Positions 11,766-22,862 of a stretch of 64,000 nt of DNA are shown here, one piece after another. The position numbers and the translations under genes were made by a program. The first letter of the stretch is position 1; each line of letters begins with the position of its first letter. Source of the DNA: Periplaneta americana. Taxonomy: Eukaryota > Arthropoda > Insecta > Blattodea > Blattidae. Location of the stretch: positions 80,477,455 to 80,541,454 of the forward strand of contig NC_091122.1 of assembly GCF_040183065.1 (NCBI RefSeq), given 5' to 3'. Below the pieces are notes generated by a model. It was given only the letters and a program-made list of their open reading frames with translations, was not told the origin of the DNA and searched no databases.

Positions 11766-13678
11766 CATACATTTCCAAGTGCTATTGTCATTAAATAAGT
11801 AACTTAAATTGTTCACCTACGCTGGCACACAGCTATGAACCCTAATAAAACCTAAACACAGTAAATTCACTCATACAAGCAGTCAAACATAATATTTCAT
11901 AAGCAGAGACCGGAAGTTTAGGCATTATGAATCATTAAAATAGGCAGGCAAAAAGGCATAAATAGGTAAAATACGCAATAAAAGGCAATTACAAAAACCT
12001 TGCACTAGACCAACAACCTTGCACTTTCCACAAAGGGATTTTGGCTGCAAGGAAAGCTTTACGTAAGTCGAATGCAAATTGAGATTTTCGACTCTATGTT
12101 GCAGTTACTGTTGGAAGCAAAGAAATTTCTTCCCAGTAGCCTTGGAAAGTGCATTTTTGTGTTTGGTTGTACTGGTATGTAGCGATATAAAATATTTTGC
12201 TAGTTACAACAACGTCGCAATGAAAACTGAAAGAAAAATAACCGTTAAAAATATCGTTATACCCGCACTCATTGTTGCCTTGTCAAATAAACACAAGCGA
12301 TAATTAAAACGCTTACTGTTATACATTTTTGCACTGCAGCACCGTTGCCTACGATAGTATCACTTAGGCAACGGCAGCACTCACTGTTGCAAAGAGAATA
12401 TGAACTGACTGAAAGACAATGTACATTCCGGTGAAGTCACTTTCATTGTAGCGGTTATAGAAATAAATTAAAATATACCTGTAGGCAATTTTAATAATAT
12501 ATTAATAAATAATAGATAAATAATAAAATAAAATAAAAAAGCATTTATTTTGTAAATTAGGCATTTATATTTTTAAAAAAGGCAGAAAAGGGCAACATAA
12601 ATTTGTGACGTTTCAATCACAGAGGTATAATTCGAACAGATTTACTTTCAAAATGAAGATAGATTTAACACTTGAGAGAAGCGAGTATCCCCACCACTTC
12701 ACCGTGCGCGCGCAGAGAATCATAGCAGTAACTCTCAACCGAGAATATTCTTTTATACGGACAGGACAACCAGAACCAGACCAGACCTCATTCCACTTCA
12801 TCGGGCAGAGCGTAGCCTACCTTATAAAACGAAAGCCATCCTGGGGATGGTGTGCACGTTCAACCAGCAGGCATTTAAAATATTTAAATGGTAATAAATT
12901 AAAATTAGTTTTGCACTATATACGTCAACTTCCAATGAGATTACCACGCATTTAAATTGTGACAAATGAAAATTGTTGTTGCATTATATAAAATAACTTA
13001 AAAAATGAATTACCGAATTTACAGGGTGTCCAGCGCACGCCTTGAACACCCATAATATACGCCCCTGAATTTACATTATAAATTTAGTCACTGTGAACGG
13101 AGACAGGGTCATGTTAAACGATGCAGTGCACTCCGAGTTGCCATGAATGGGCTAGTGGCCCAATGATGGAAACCGTACCCGTGCACACTTTCATAACTAC
13201 TGTTTCGAATTTAGTTAACAAAGAGCCGTGTTAGCTGATTTAATACGTCTATAATGTAAATGAATGATTAGTTATACATGCATATATTATAAATAAGGTC
13301 CCTGAGACAAATAACTCCATGTATACCTTTAACGCCACCCTACTAATTTTTGTTAGCGACACAAGTTTTCGGTAGTGCACTATTGTAGCCTGCATTCGCT
13401 TGCAATCTAATGATGAAATGAGCTACTGCTGTCCGTTGACATTTACGAGTGACATGATATTCCACCATTTTGCTGTTGTGTGTTGATTGTGAAGGCTGTT
13501 CTTATATCAAAGTAAGAGGCAATATTTTATTTTGTATGTTGAGCAAATAATAACTATATTGAACTATATATGTTCGTGATCATTAAACATTCCTTTATGC
13601 AGAGAAAGTATTTGCTGTCTATAACGTTTGAAAATGTTAGAGAAATAGGCGTGTAACGTTATCAAGTACTCACTAGCG
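11766..13678. other. Non-coding stretch, possible small DNA element
   Basis: No gene is supported. At 11940-11995 and 12535-12600 an AAAGGCA/AGGCAT word recurs, which could mark the ends of a non-autonomous element, without a proven boundary. The longest open frame (12605-12955) has no domain and atypical residues. ACAGGGTGTCC at about 13021-13031 resembles a transposon end but has no visible partner. Confidence 0.35.
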
Positions 13679-14015
13679 CTTTAACGCGAAGGCTTCTAAA
13701 CTTCTCTTAGGTTGCATTAGTATCGAGCTCGTTGGCGAGGGATTGACGGGGAAAGGAGAGCGATTCTGACGTCACAAGATAGCTGAGAGCGCCAAAACTC
13801 AAATGCTTCAAAGCAGTATCTAGTGTTTTTTCTTGTTTATGTTGTTTTGAATGCATTATGCCAGGTCAAAGATGTGCTGTTGCGGTATGCAATAATTCTC
13901 ACGATAAAAATAAAGAGCTGTCTTTCTTTACCAATCCTAAAGATTTAGGAATTAGAAAAAAATGAGTAATTGCATGCAAAAGACAGGATAAATTCAATCT
14001 TGATACAAGCAGAGT

Positions 14016-14099
14016 TGTTGTTGTTTATTGACATTTCTGGCTTTGAGCCAGAGGCCGATTTAGAGTCTTATACGCGCAGGACGCCCTCTCCAGCCATTT
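14016..14099 (-). mobile_element. 84-bp LINE 3' end inserted in the THAP exon
   Basis: CAAGCAGAGT occurs at 14006-14015 and again at 14100-14109, and removing the 84 bp between restores the THAP frame (LDTSRVCSDHF). On the minus strand the insert ends in GTCAATAAACAACAACAACA, a non-LTR retrotransposon tail with a CAA repeat. It is extremely 5'-truncated, as LINEs often are. Confidence 0.85.
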
Positions 14100-14907
14100 C
14101 AAGCAGAGTATGCTCTGATCATTTTAAAGATTACGATTTTGTTTCTGATTTTCGAGCAGCATGAATGAAAATAAAGCCGAAACGACCGAGAATGTTAAAG
14201 CCTACAGGTAAGTTTAATAAATCACATAGGCCTATATAAGTAGCCTATGTTAATACCAGCTTTGTATAATTAGATTAGATTCATCTATGTTAACCTACAA
14301 ATTATTTTCTTTCTTTTGTAATCATGCTACTTATACTAACAGTTGCATACCAAAGGGGTGGAGGGTTAACGACTGATACCAATGATGTTTTTTCACTATA
14401 ATTCTCATTATATTGATTTTATATTAACGATTTATGAGATTTTGTCATTATGGCATAATCAGCGGGTTAATCATAATAGCCTCAAGTGACAATTCATTGT
14501 TGAGTTATAATTTTATTGTAAGTGAACGTGTTGTTGACATTTCATTACCGGTACATGCCCCTTTTTTCAAACTTTAAAATGAGATATTAAAGCAATCAAT
14601 GTTAGATGTTTTATAAACATACATTTAAAACAAAACCACTACCATCTTGGATCTCTTTAAATTTTAGTACATCATTCTTTCTTTTGAAGGTTTAACCATG
14701 TCATCACCGGCATGGCTAAGTAATTTCAATAATAATGAAAAATTCTACAATGAGTTTCATGGCAAGAACACGATTAAAAAGGGGCTGAATATTATAAAAA
14801 GAACCAAAGAATATGTGGCAATATTCGTACATAACGTTCCACGTGAAATTTTTATTGTTTATTGTACAGTCAAAACTAGGTTCTTTATACGACTCTAGTA
14901 TGTGAAC

Positions 14908-16497
14908 CGTTGCTTACGAGATTACACAAGCTGGCGCATAGCGCTTGAAAAACGAGTCTGAAGTGGTTCCCTCGTAATGCCAATTCCGCCGCTCGGAGCG
15001 CTGTTCTGCCCTAAATATTCATAGCAGAACACTTAAATGACATTGACATTTGGGACATTTAAAGGACTCACCATTGCTTATTAAATGCTTCGTACAATAT
15101 TTTATGGACAATAGACGTAATTTACAAACTTGTACTCCTCAATTATATTCATTCTTGATATTAAAACATATTACATATAAATTGAGGGACTGTCTGCTCT
15201 GTACTTCAGTTCATACACCAAACATTTCCGGAAATAAATTAACTTGACATCTTACATATACGCACTATAGCCTACCCTTTTCACCTAATATTATTAATAT
15301 TGTTATTAAATAAGATATTGCAACTAATTAAGGTACTGCATTATCTTTAATTTCCTTGAATTCATAATTAAGCATTTGCAAGAAGGCCTAACTTTTCCCG
15401 CTCTTTAAAAAAAATACGAACGTCACAATAACTGAGAAGTATAATTATTGCGCGATTTTTTCTTGCAGTGGTGAAAACATTTCTATAGGCCTACTGATTA
15501 ATCTATTGAGCATAGTAATAGTAAACGCTGTAGTATTTTAGGGCGTGTAAATATATTTTGAATTAGCATTTATCAAATTAGGAAGTTAGTCTGTAATTTG
15601 TGTGAATGAAATGGTTTACTGCTGTGTGCCATTGTGCAAATCGAACCAGAATAAAGAATGTGATTTTTCGTTTCGTTGTTTTCCACAAGATGAAGAACTA
15701 AGAAAGAAGTGGTGTGTAGCCATTTCTCGCGAAGGGGACAAACCAAGGACTCTTTGGACGCCAAACAAGAAATCGCGTGTCTGCAGCAGACATTTCAAAG
15801 AAGCTGATTTTAGCATTGGCACAACATTAAAACGTTTGCTTCCTAATGTGGTACCATCCGTCTTTGATGATTTTCCGAAACATAAACAAAATGTTTCAAA
15901 CATAAGTAGACGCAACTAAAGAAGGATAACAGAAGTGGTGAATAACATCCATCCTGCTAAGAAAAATAAACCCAATGTTGAATATAGTACATCAGCTTTC
16001 AATGAAGCAAATGTTTCAATTGAAGAAATCTATGAAGCACATAAAAAAACTATAGCCACACAGTGCTCAATTGAAAGTAAAAAAATTCCCAAAGCCATTA
16101 CATTACAACGTAAAAAAATTACTAGGACAATTCGGAAACAAAATCAGCTTATTGGAAAACTAAGACAGACAATATGTAATTTAAAAAGCAAGCTATAAAG
16201 ATACGACCTGTTGGTACTGAGTTCTTCACATAGCAAAACACAGACAATTTTCGAATATAACTTAGCTGAACAAACTTCAAATAACACTGTAATATGCTTG
16301 GCATATTTATAATATTCGTACTCAATCAGTAATGCACAATTAATCGAACTATTTTCACGATACACAATGCTTTGTAATGGTACTATTCATCATTTCTTAG
16401 GGCAGCGAGGCGAACCTAGCGGCAGAAATTGTCATGACTCACAGAGACCTACTCTCGATCGTGCTATGCGCCAGCTTGTGTAATCTCATAAGCAACG
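14908..16497 (+). mobile_element. P2: inner P-superfamily (THAP) transposon nested in P1
   Basis: TIRs of 37 bp begin CGTTGCTTACGAGATTACAC at 14908 and its reverse complement ends at 16497, with two or so mismatches. Weaker inverted similarity extends inward to about 110 bp on each side (for example GCCGCTCGG / GCCGCTAGG and CTGCCCTAA on both). ATGTGAAC flanks it at 14900-14907 and 16498-16505, an exact 8-bp duplication. It encodes only a THAP protein, about 200 codons, so it would need a transposase in trans. Its TIRs are unrelated to those of P1. Confidence 0.9.
15611..16198 (+). pseudogene. THAP zinc-finger protein of P2 with one in-frame stop
   Basis: ATG 15611 opens MVYCCVPLC, the canonical Cys-x4-Cys start of a THAP domain. 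Trp is present (KKWCVAIS) and the Cys-x2-His pair is SRVCSRHF, followed by a basic Leu-rich stretch (TTLKRLLPNVVPSVF). All four zinc ligands are visible. A TAA at 15917-15919 interrupts the frame, which stays open on the far side to 16198 and ends in a coiled-coil-like KQNQLIGKLRQTICNLKSKL. No RNase H region follows. THAP proteins bind DNA; in P elements this domain recognises subterminal sites. The single stop could be a nonsense mutation or lie in a short intron; the first is more likely. Confidence 0.85.
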
Positions 16498-16855
16498 ATG
16501 TGAACACAAGCTTGGAAACTAGCAGACGAAAACGGAGGCAGACACTGAGAGCAGACGAATTGTTAAGAAATACAGAAAAATAATGCAGTGACAAGTGTAA
16601 GTACAGCTTTTATATACACTGTATAAACACTTTCAACGTATTTATTTTATTCCATGATACTTAGGCCTACACACTTGGTTTATATTCCTTGTAATGTTTT
16701 ATTTGAGGCGATTATGTTTATAATGCACGCTTATCAATTTGAAAATAAAGGACCAATCAGCATGGACTCTTCGCGCGTCATCAGTCACCCAGCTATTTGA
16801 TTGGCTAATGAAAAACGAGATAACCTATTGAGAGTATAGAAGCCTTGCTTTAACG

Positions 16856-17213
16856 CCACGGTACTCATTTGTTCGATAGTGAGCTTGGGGCCGCGTCAAA
16901 GGGCCCCATAACTTGAATCACTTTAGCGCTCAAATGCCATGGTGCGCGGCGTACAATGTCGCATTCGCTAGGACGGAAATTCACGAAATGTTACGAAGTT
17001 ACCGTTACGAATATAATATGCTTCGTTGTGGACCATTCAAAGCTGGCCCGCAAGACCACAGTATGTTCTCTATACTGTGGCCAGACTGACGGAAGCAAAT
17101 TGTCGTAGATACTTGTTTTGTGAACAGCCGCACAGCTAACGGTCTGAGCGAGGTTCTAAAACAAAGTCTAAACCTTTCAATTTAGAAAATAAACTCATAG
17201 CTCAAGCATAGGT
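16856..17213. other. Non-coding spacer between P1 and the hAT remnants
   Basis: No open frame or repeat is recognised. The region is relatively GC-rich up to about 17000 (GGGGCCGCGTCAAAGGGCCC near 16887). Confidence 0.35.
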
Positions 17214-18492
17214 CGGTGGCGTAGCCAGTGGGTGGGCCAGGTGGGCCCAGGCCTATCCAAAAAATTGGAGAATTTTTTAGTTTTTTTTTAGGAAAAAACT
17301 CAACATTAATAATAAACCATGGATCCAGAGCAATAATTACAATCGATAGAATTAAGATAAGTCTAAAATGCGTTTATTTTTTCAAGAGCCAATTTAACTG
17401 TGTTAGGTTGGGCTGAAAAAAAAAACTATCTGGTAGCGATAAAAAGAAGGAAACTGTGGAGAATACTTAATTGTTACATCAGTTAGAAAAATTTGACACG
17501 TTATTTTATTTGGTATATTTAGACGTTCTTGTAAATTCATTATCGGAAGCACTTCAGTCTTCAAAAATGGATATTAGTAAATGTTCGTCCCTCATTAAGA
17601 CAATGACAGAAAACTTTTCAAATCTCCGAAACGAAGAAAAATTCAAAGAATTTTATTCCAGTGCTGTTTGTATGACAGAAGTTTTCGGAATCAGTGTCTC
17701 TGCACAAGAAAAAAGAAATCATCGACCACCTCAATCTCTGGTAACAGACCATTTCTTTACTGATGACGGCGGTGCTGCACTGAAGAGTTCCGATACAGAG
17801 CAATAAGATAAGGTTTTGCTGATAGCAAGTTTATATACTTGATAATGTCATATCAGAAATGAAAAAGACTATTTGAAGAAAATTCTGTTTTCTGTGAAGC
17901 AGTATCAGTTTGTGATCCAAAGTCTTCTGATTTCATGAACATCAAGACGTTGCGAGAACTAGCTGATTTGTATGGATCTTCAAATTTTGTGTTAAACGTA
18001 AACAAGGAACTTCAAGAGAAACATTGTTCCCTCGTGAAATCAATGAATTTAAATCAAAACATGTGTGTGACCCATATTCTAAACTACAGAACATAAGCAT
18101 GGGTTTGGCATTCCAGGAACTACTCCAAGTTTTACAAATTATAGGCCTACTGCTCTGTCCCTTAACAACTGCATTCGCATCATGACGAATAAAAACTTAC
18201 ACCAGAACAACCATATCAAGCACAAGGTTTTGTAATCTAGCAATTTTATCCATCGAGAGGAAGAAAAGTTGGAATTTGTTGAAGGACCCATCATCAGTGG
18301 TCAACAGATTCATTGCTAGGAAATCTCGACAGCTCCAGTTCAGCTTATGAAGCGTTTGTATAAGTATGACTTGCATGATTGTTTATCATAATTTTGCATG
18401 TTATCAAATAAGACTTCCGACGGCATTGTCAGGTACTTTATAAACTCTGCATATCTGGCTCACCCAAAATAATTAGTCTGGCTACGCCATTG
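17214..18492 (+). mobile_element. hAT copy A: internally deleted ZMYM1-type element with TIR-like ends
   Basis: The ends GGTGGCGTAGCCAG (17215) and, reversed, AATGGCGTAGCCAG (from 18491) are typical hAT termini. Inside, 17471-17803 on plus encodes QLEKFDTLFYLVYLDVL, KCSSLIKTMTENFSNLRNEE and KFKEFYSSAVCMTEVFGI, the region before the C-terminal dimerisation domain in ZMYM1-like hATs; further fragments (PKSSDFMNIKTLRELADLYG) follow near 17925-17990. Stops are frequent after 17806. Flanking octamers do not match, so the duplication is decayed or the ends are of different origin. Confidence 0.65.
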
Positions 18493-18597
18493 ATGATGGT
18501 GCTGCAGTAATGAGTGGAAACCAGGGTGGGGTCCAGACTTTGATGCAGAAAAATTTCCTTATGCAAAATTTGTTCACTGCTACGCCCACCAACTTAA

Positions 18598-19718
18598 TCT
18601 ATACTAATAATAAATCTGTAGCCGAAATTTTTCTAGTAATTTTCGATTTTCCAAAAATAATTGGTCCTAACATATATAATTAACCACCCTGAAACCGAAA
18701 ATCGCATTTTTTAAATTTTTGTTTTTCTGTCTGTCTGTATGTTTGTTACCTTTTCACGCGATAATGGCTGAACCGATTTATATGAAAATTAGAATATAAA
18801 TTAAGTTCGTTGTAACTTAGATTTCAGGCTATATGGCATTCAAAATACTTTATTTAAAAGGGGGGTTATAAGGGGGCCTGAATTAAATAAATCGAAATAT
18901 CTCGCTTATTATTGATTCTTGTGAAAAATGTTACATAACAAAAGTTTCTTTAAAAATGATTTCCGATAAGTTTTATTCTCTACAAAATTTTGATAGGACT
19001 GATATTTAATGAGATAAATGAGTTTTAAAATTAAAATAACGCCATCTAAGACGGTGCAATGAATTAAGAACAAATGACTTCGTCTATAAGGGGCCTTGGA
19101 CAACAACAATCGAAACAGGGGCCTTGGACATCAACAATCGAAAGCTATTAAACATGGCCTACAGAGAATCTTTCTGTGTTTGTATGAAGTAATATCAGAA
19201 GCTAAATTAACCGATTTGTATAATTAATTATTATTTCACCATTGGAAAGTGTAGTTTCTCTAGATGGACATAATGCTATAATGTTATTACAGTAACGTCT
19301 GAGTAATTCGAGGACAGGTAAGATTAAAATAGCTTCCTATGCACAGAAAATTTGATAGGCTATTTTGTACATTCGATTTCTGTATTTCTTAAAATAATAT
19401 TTATGTACACTCATTTTAATCTCAGAGAATTAACGAACAACGAGAGTGTATTGATTTAGTAATAGTAATAATAATAGTACGTTAGCTTTCAATCCATTAT
19501 TTTATAATTCAAATTTTAACTATGCTCAATTGAATCGTATTAAAATACATAAAATATATACGGAATAAATGCAATGCAAAAAAAATTGGGTAATGAGCGA
19601 AGCAGATTATCTTGCGTTGTTGTAAAAGTTGTTCCCTGGATCAAACGTCCTATTTTAATTATGTAATTACTTTATATTTATTTCTAACAGGTGCAGCGAA
19701 GCGCACGGGTACGGCTAG
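18598..19718 (+). mobile_element. Non-autonomous Helitron
   Basis: It starts TCTATACTAATAATAAATCT, the usual TC-start of an insect Helitron family, and contains the conserved CGCGATAATGGCTGAACCG (about 18760). The 3' end is GCAGCGAAGCGCACGGGTAC then GGCTAG, the expected CTAG end with a GC-rich short hairpin upstream. It sits between host A (18597) and T (19719) with no duplication, as rolling-circle elements do. The hAT frame rejoins exactly when it is removed (HQLN|LVIK). No Rep/helicase coding is present. Confidence 0.92.
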
Positions 19719-19935
19719 TTTAGTTATAAAAAATACATCGGAATATCTATGGTAAGACTTTCCTGTGTTAAATTTCAACGTACCTCGTTTACATGTTTCG
19801 ACCTATTTATGGGTCATCTTCAGAACTGGTCGTTGTTGGTCTTGGCGTCTCTTGTTCTGTTTCCTGTAAGGATGCGTTCGTGTGGTATAGTGTAGAGTCA
19901 AAGAGTGTGTGTGTTTTGAAGCTGAGTTGTGTGTA

Positions 19936-22862
19936 CATGGACAAAACCATAAGGAACAACATAAAATTCGAAAAACAAACAACAATAAGAAACAACATAG
20001 ACATAGTGAATAGAATAAAAGACAAACATATTCCACACAGTACAACATTAGCAACTTTCGACATAACTAACCGATACACAAACATACCCATAAAAGATAC
20101 ACTGCAGTTACTAGAACAAATGCTCAAAAACAACAACACACCACAAGAACACATTAAAGAAATAATCCACACTACAGACATCATCACAAAACAAATCTAC
20201 TTCACATCATCTTCATCATCATCATCATCATCTGTGGTCATACAGCCTTTTTAGTTTAGCCTTGACCTCCTTAAGAATTGCAGCCCAATCTTCCCTCTCT
20301 AGGGCTCTCCGTCTCCATCTCTTAATTCCTGCTTTAACTAGATCATCCTGAACATCATCCAACCATCGTAGTTTAGGTCTTCCTGCTCTTCTTTTACCAC
20401 TTAGCGTGGCATCTAGTAATCTTTTAGGAATATTATTATTGTCCATTCTGATAATGTGGCCCAGCCACTCCAGCCGTCTAATTTTTATATCAGTGACAAT
20501 ACTTGGATCTTTATATAGTTTTTGTAGTTCAGAATTGGTCCTAATTCTTCACTCTCCCTTATCATAAATAGGGCCATAAATTTTTCTTAAAATTTTCCTT
20601 TCCCACGTATTTAAGATGGTTATTGCTCGTTCAGGTAGAGTCCAGGTTTCGCTTCCAAAAGTCACCGTAGGTTTAATAATTATTTTATAAATCCTCACCT
20701 TCATTTTTTTTAAATATATCTGGTTCTTATAATTTTATCTAATGCTCTGAGGCGTCGATTACCAATGGCTATTTTATCCTTGATCTCAGTTAATATGTTG
20801 TTATCCTCAGTGACTATCGAGCCGAGATATCGGAACCTTGACACTTTCTTAAAAGTAACCTCATTTAAGACAACAGTTTTTACAGTATTGTCTCGCGTGG
20901 TTATGTTATTCATATACTTTGTCTTTGTTCTGTTAATATTTAAATTTGAAGCATTTGTCTCATTATGTATCTGTTTGAGGACATCATCTAAGGATGACAC
21001 ATTCCGTGCAAATACAGCTACATCATCAGCAAAAGCAAAGTATTGAAACATTCTATTAAATATGGTTCCCCCTGGATTAATGGCAATCTTTCTAATAACT
21101 CGCTCTAGACCAATATTAAATAAGAGTGTTGATAAGGAGTCACCCTGTCTAATTCCATTATGAGTTATGAACTTTTCTGATAATTTATTCTGTATTTTAA
21201 CTTCATTTTGTGTATTCATTAAGGTCATCTTGGTTAAGGCAATTAACTTTCTAGGGATTCCAAATTCTGCCATTGCATCAAATATATAATTCCTATTTAT
21301 TGTATCAAATGCTTGTTTAAAATCAATATACAACTGGTGTAACGGTAAGTTTCTTAATGCTCCAGTTCGGTATAAGCTTCTTACATTCCATGTAGCCAAA
21401 TTCATGTCCATTTTACGTTTGCCAGGTCGTTTCCGTAAATCCATCCGGCTGCATTCTTTAGGTTTCTCAACGGTAAAATTTTTTTTACAAAAGTGAGGTT
21501 GTCAGCCTCACGTTTCAGCCCCCAACCTGGAGGACCAGGTCATTTGATTTTGGGGTTTCCGTCCCCTAGACTGGTTGCCTTCACTACGGTTACAGAGTCC
21601 AGTCTACCCCTGATTTGATTTTGGGGTATCCTCCCCTAGATGAGCTGGTTTCTCTACACCTTTGAGCCTTATCTGCCCATTCCCAAGTAGGTACCGCTCA
21701 ATATCTACTTCACATACAATAACAAATATTACACACAAACCGAAGGCCTACCCATGGGATCACCCATTTCCAGCATACTAGCAGAAATATTCTAACACCA
21801 CATAGAACAGACATACATACTAAACAAAGACAACAACAAACACGCAGACATCATATATTGGCACAGATACGTAGATGGCATACTAATACTATACAAAGGA
21901 AACAAAAGACAGCTCCAAAACCTACATCAACACAAACAAAATACATCCAAAGCTACACTACACATTAGAAATTGAAAACAACAAATCCATAAATTTTCTA
22001 GACATCACAATAACAGAAGTAGACAACAAACACACATTCAAAGTATACAGGAAACCCACAACAACACACATATACAACACATCCAACCACCCCACACAAC
22101 ACAAACAAGCTGCATTCCGAACAATGGTACACAGACTATTCAACATACCAATGAACCAACAAGATTACAACGAAGAACTAAACACAATCAAATACATAGC
22201 ACAAGAAAACGGATACAACCCTAACATAATAGACAACATAATATGTAAGACAAAACAAAATCACAAAAACATAAGAATACAACACAAACACAAGAACACA
22301 AAAAATACATCACACTAACATACGAAAACAAAAGCACACATAAGATTGCAACCTCATCAAGAAATTAAATTACAACATCGCATACAGAACAAATAACACT
22401 CTACAAAAACATCTCAACACACAAACAAAAAAATACAACCACATAGGCGTATACAAACTCAAATGTAACATCTGCAACAACTTCTACATAGGACAGACAG
22501 GCAGATCGTTTGAAACACGTTACAAAGAACACATTACAGCCATAACAAAATTGCAAAACACCTCCACATATGCAGAACACATCACAAATGCTAACCACAC
22601 CCACAGAGACATCAACACAGACATGGAAATACTACACATCCAACCAAAAAGCCGGAAACTAAACACACTAGAACAATATGAAATATACAGACACACGAAA
22701 ACACACCCCAACGAAATTCTCAATACACAACTCAACTTCAAAACACACACACACACACACTCTTTGACTCTACACTATACCACACGAACACACCCTCACA
22801 GGAAACACAACAAGAGGCGCCAAGACCAACAACGACCAGTTCTGAAGATGACCCATAAATAG
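19936..22862 (+). pseudogene. PLE reverse transcriptase with GIY-YIG endonuclease, disrupted
   Basis: The RT begins near 19936 (MDKTIRNNIKF); STTLATFDITNRYTNIPI (20040-20090) is the Penelope-type motif with the first catalytic Asp. The LINE insert interrupts after KQIYFT. Beyond it the frame resumes with QTEGLPMGSPISSILAEIF (about 21737), then a stop, then WHRYVDGILILY (about 21860), where the second Asp of the YxDD box is Gly. After a frameshift come KSINFLDITITEVDN and RLFNIPMNQQDYNEELNTIK. The C-terminal endonuclease is HIGVYKLKC, FYIGQTGRSFETRYKEHI (about 22441-22545), matching GIY-YIG with the catalytic Arg region. Loss of the Asp, stops and the insertion mean no activity. Confidence 0.85.
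20208..21702 (-). mobile_element. RTE-type LINE, internally deleted, 13-bp target-site duplication
   Basis: ATCTACTTCACAT occurs at 20195-20207 and 21703-21715. On the minus strand the 5' leader (CTGGTCCTCCAGGTTGGGGG near 21530) precedes a frame with MNLATWNVRSLYRTGALRN, the start of the AP-type endonuclease, which passes directly into RT sequence LYIDFKQAFDTINRNYI: most of the endonuclease and the RT N-terminus are deleted. RT motifs NGIRQGDSLSTLLFN and FAFADDVAVFARN are intact. Downstream, 20446-20228 encodes the family tail GRPKLRWLDDVQDDLVKAGI. The 3' end is a (GAT)n run. Its 3' and 5' ends are complete, unlike most copies here. Confidence 0.88.

Larger units (their letters stand above)
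13858..16583 (+). pseudogene. P1 transposase remnant: THAP exon plus C-terminal exon, interrupted twice
   Basis: Exon 1 begins at ATG 13858 with a THAP zinc finger: CAVAVC, then FFTNP. A TGA stands where the invariant Trp is expected (13963). After an 84-bp LINE insert the sequence resumes as SRVCSDHFKDYDF with the Cys-x2-His pair, then an in-frame TGA and PKRPRMLKPT before a donor AG|GTAAGT at 14207/14208. A plausible acceptor at 14689 rejoins the frame at LTMSSPAWLSNF. The second exon gives TVKTRFFIRL, typical of the P transposase C-terminus. The P2 insertion interrupts it; beyond P2 the same frame continues as YVNTSLETSRRKRRQT and stops at 16581-16583. The RNase H core is absent. Confidence 0.78.
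13687..16847 (+). mobile_element. P1: outer P-superfamily (THAP) transposon with 8-bp target-site duplication
   Basis: The left end (CGAAGGCTTCTAAACTTC at 13687) and the reversed right end (CAAGGCTTCTATACTC from 16847) form imperfect TIRs that continue through TTAGGTT / ATAGGTT. The direct repeat CTTTAACG flanks the element at 13679-13686 and 16848-16855. Eight-base duplications and a THAP-bearing transposase are hallmarks of P elements. Without the nested P2 the element is about 1.56 kb, too short for a full P transposase of about 700-900 residues, so it has lost its catalytic centre. The exact boundary is uncertain by one or two bases, because GCTTTAACGC is shared by both flanks. Confidence 0.82.

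Noticed and set aside
12605..12955. 116-codon open frame as a gene
   Set aside because: Starts near a weak codon, has no domain, splice support or neighbours; composition matches the non-coding surroundings.
17206..18500. hAT copy A inserted into hAT copy B
   Set aside because: The coding remnant of B begins right after A, but the left flank holds no B sequence and the octamers (GCATAGGT, ATGATGGT) differ. Adjacency by truncation is equally possible.
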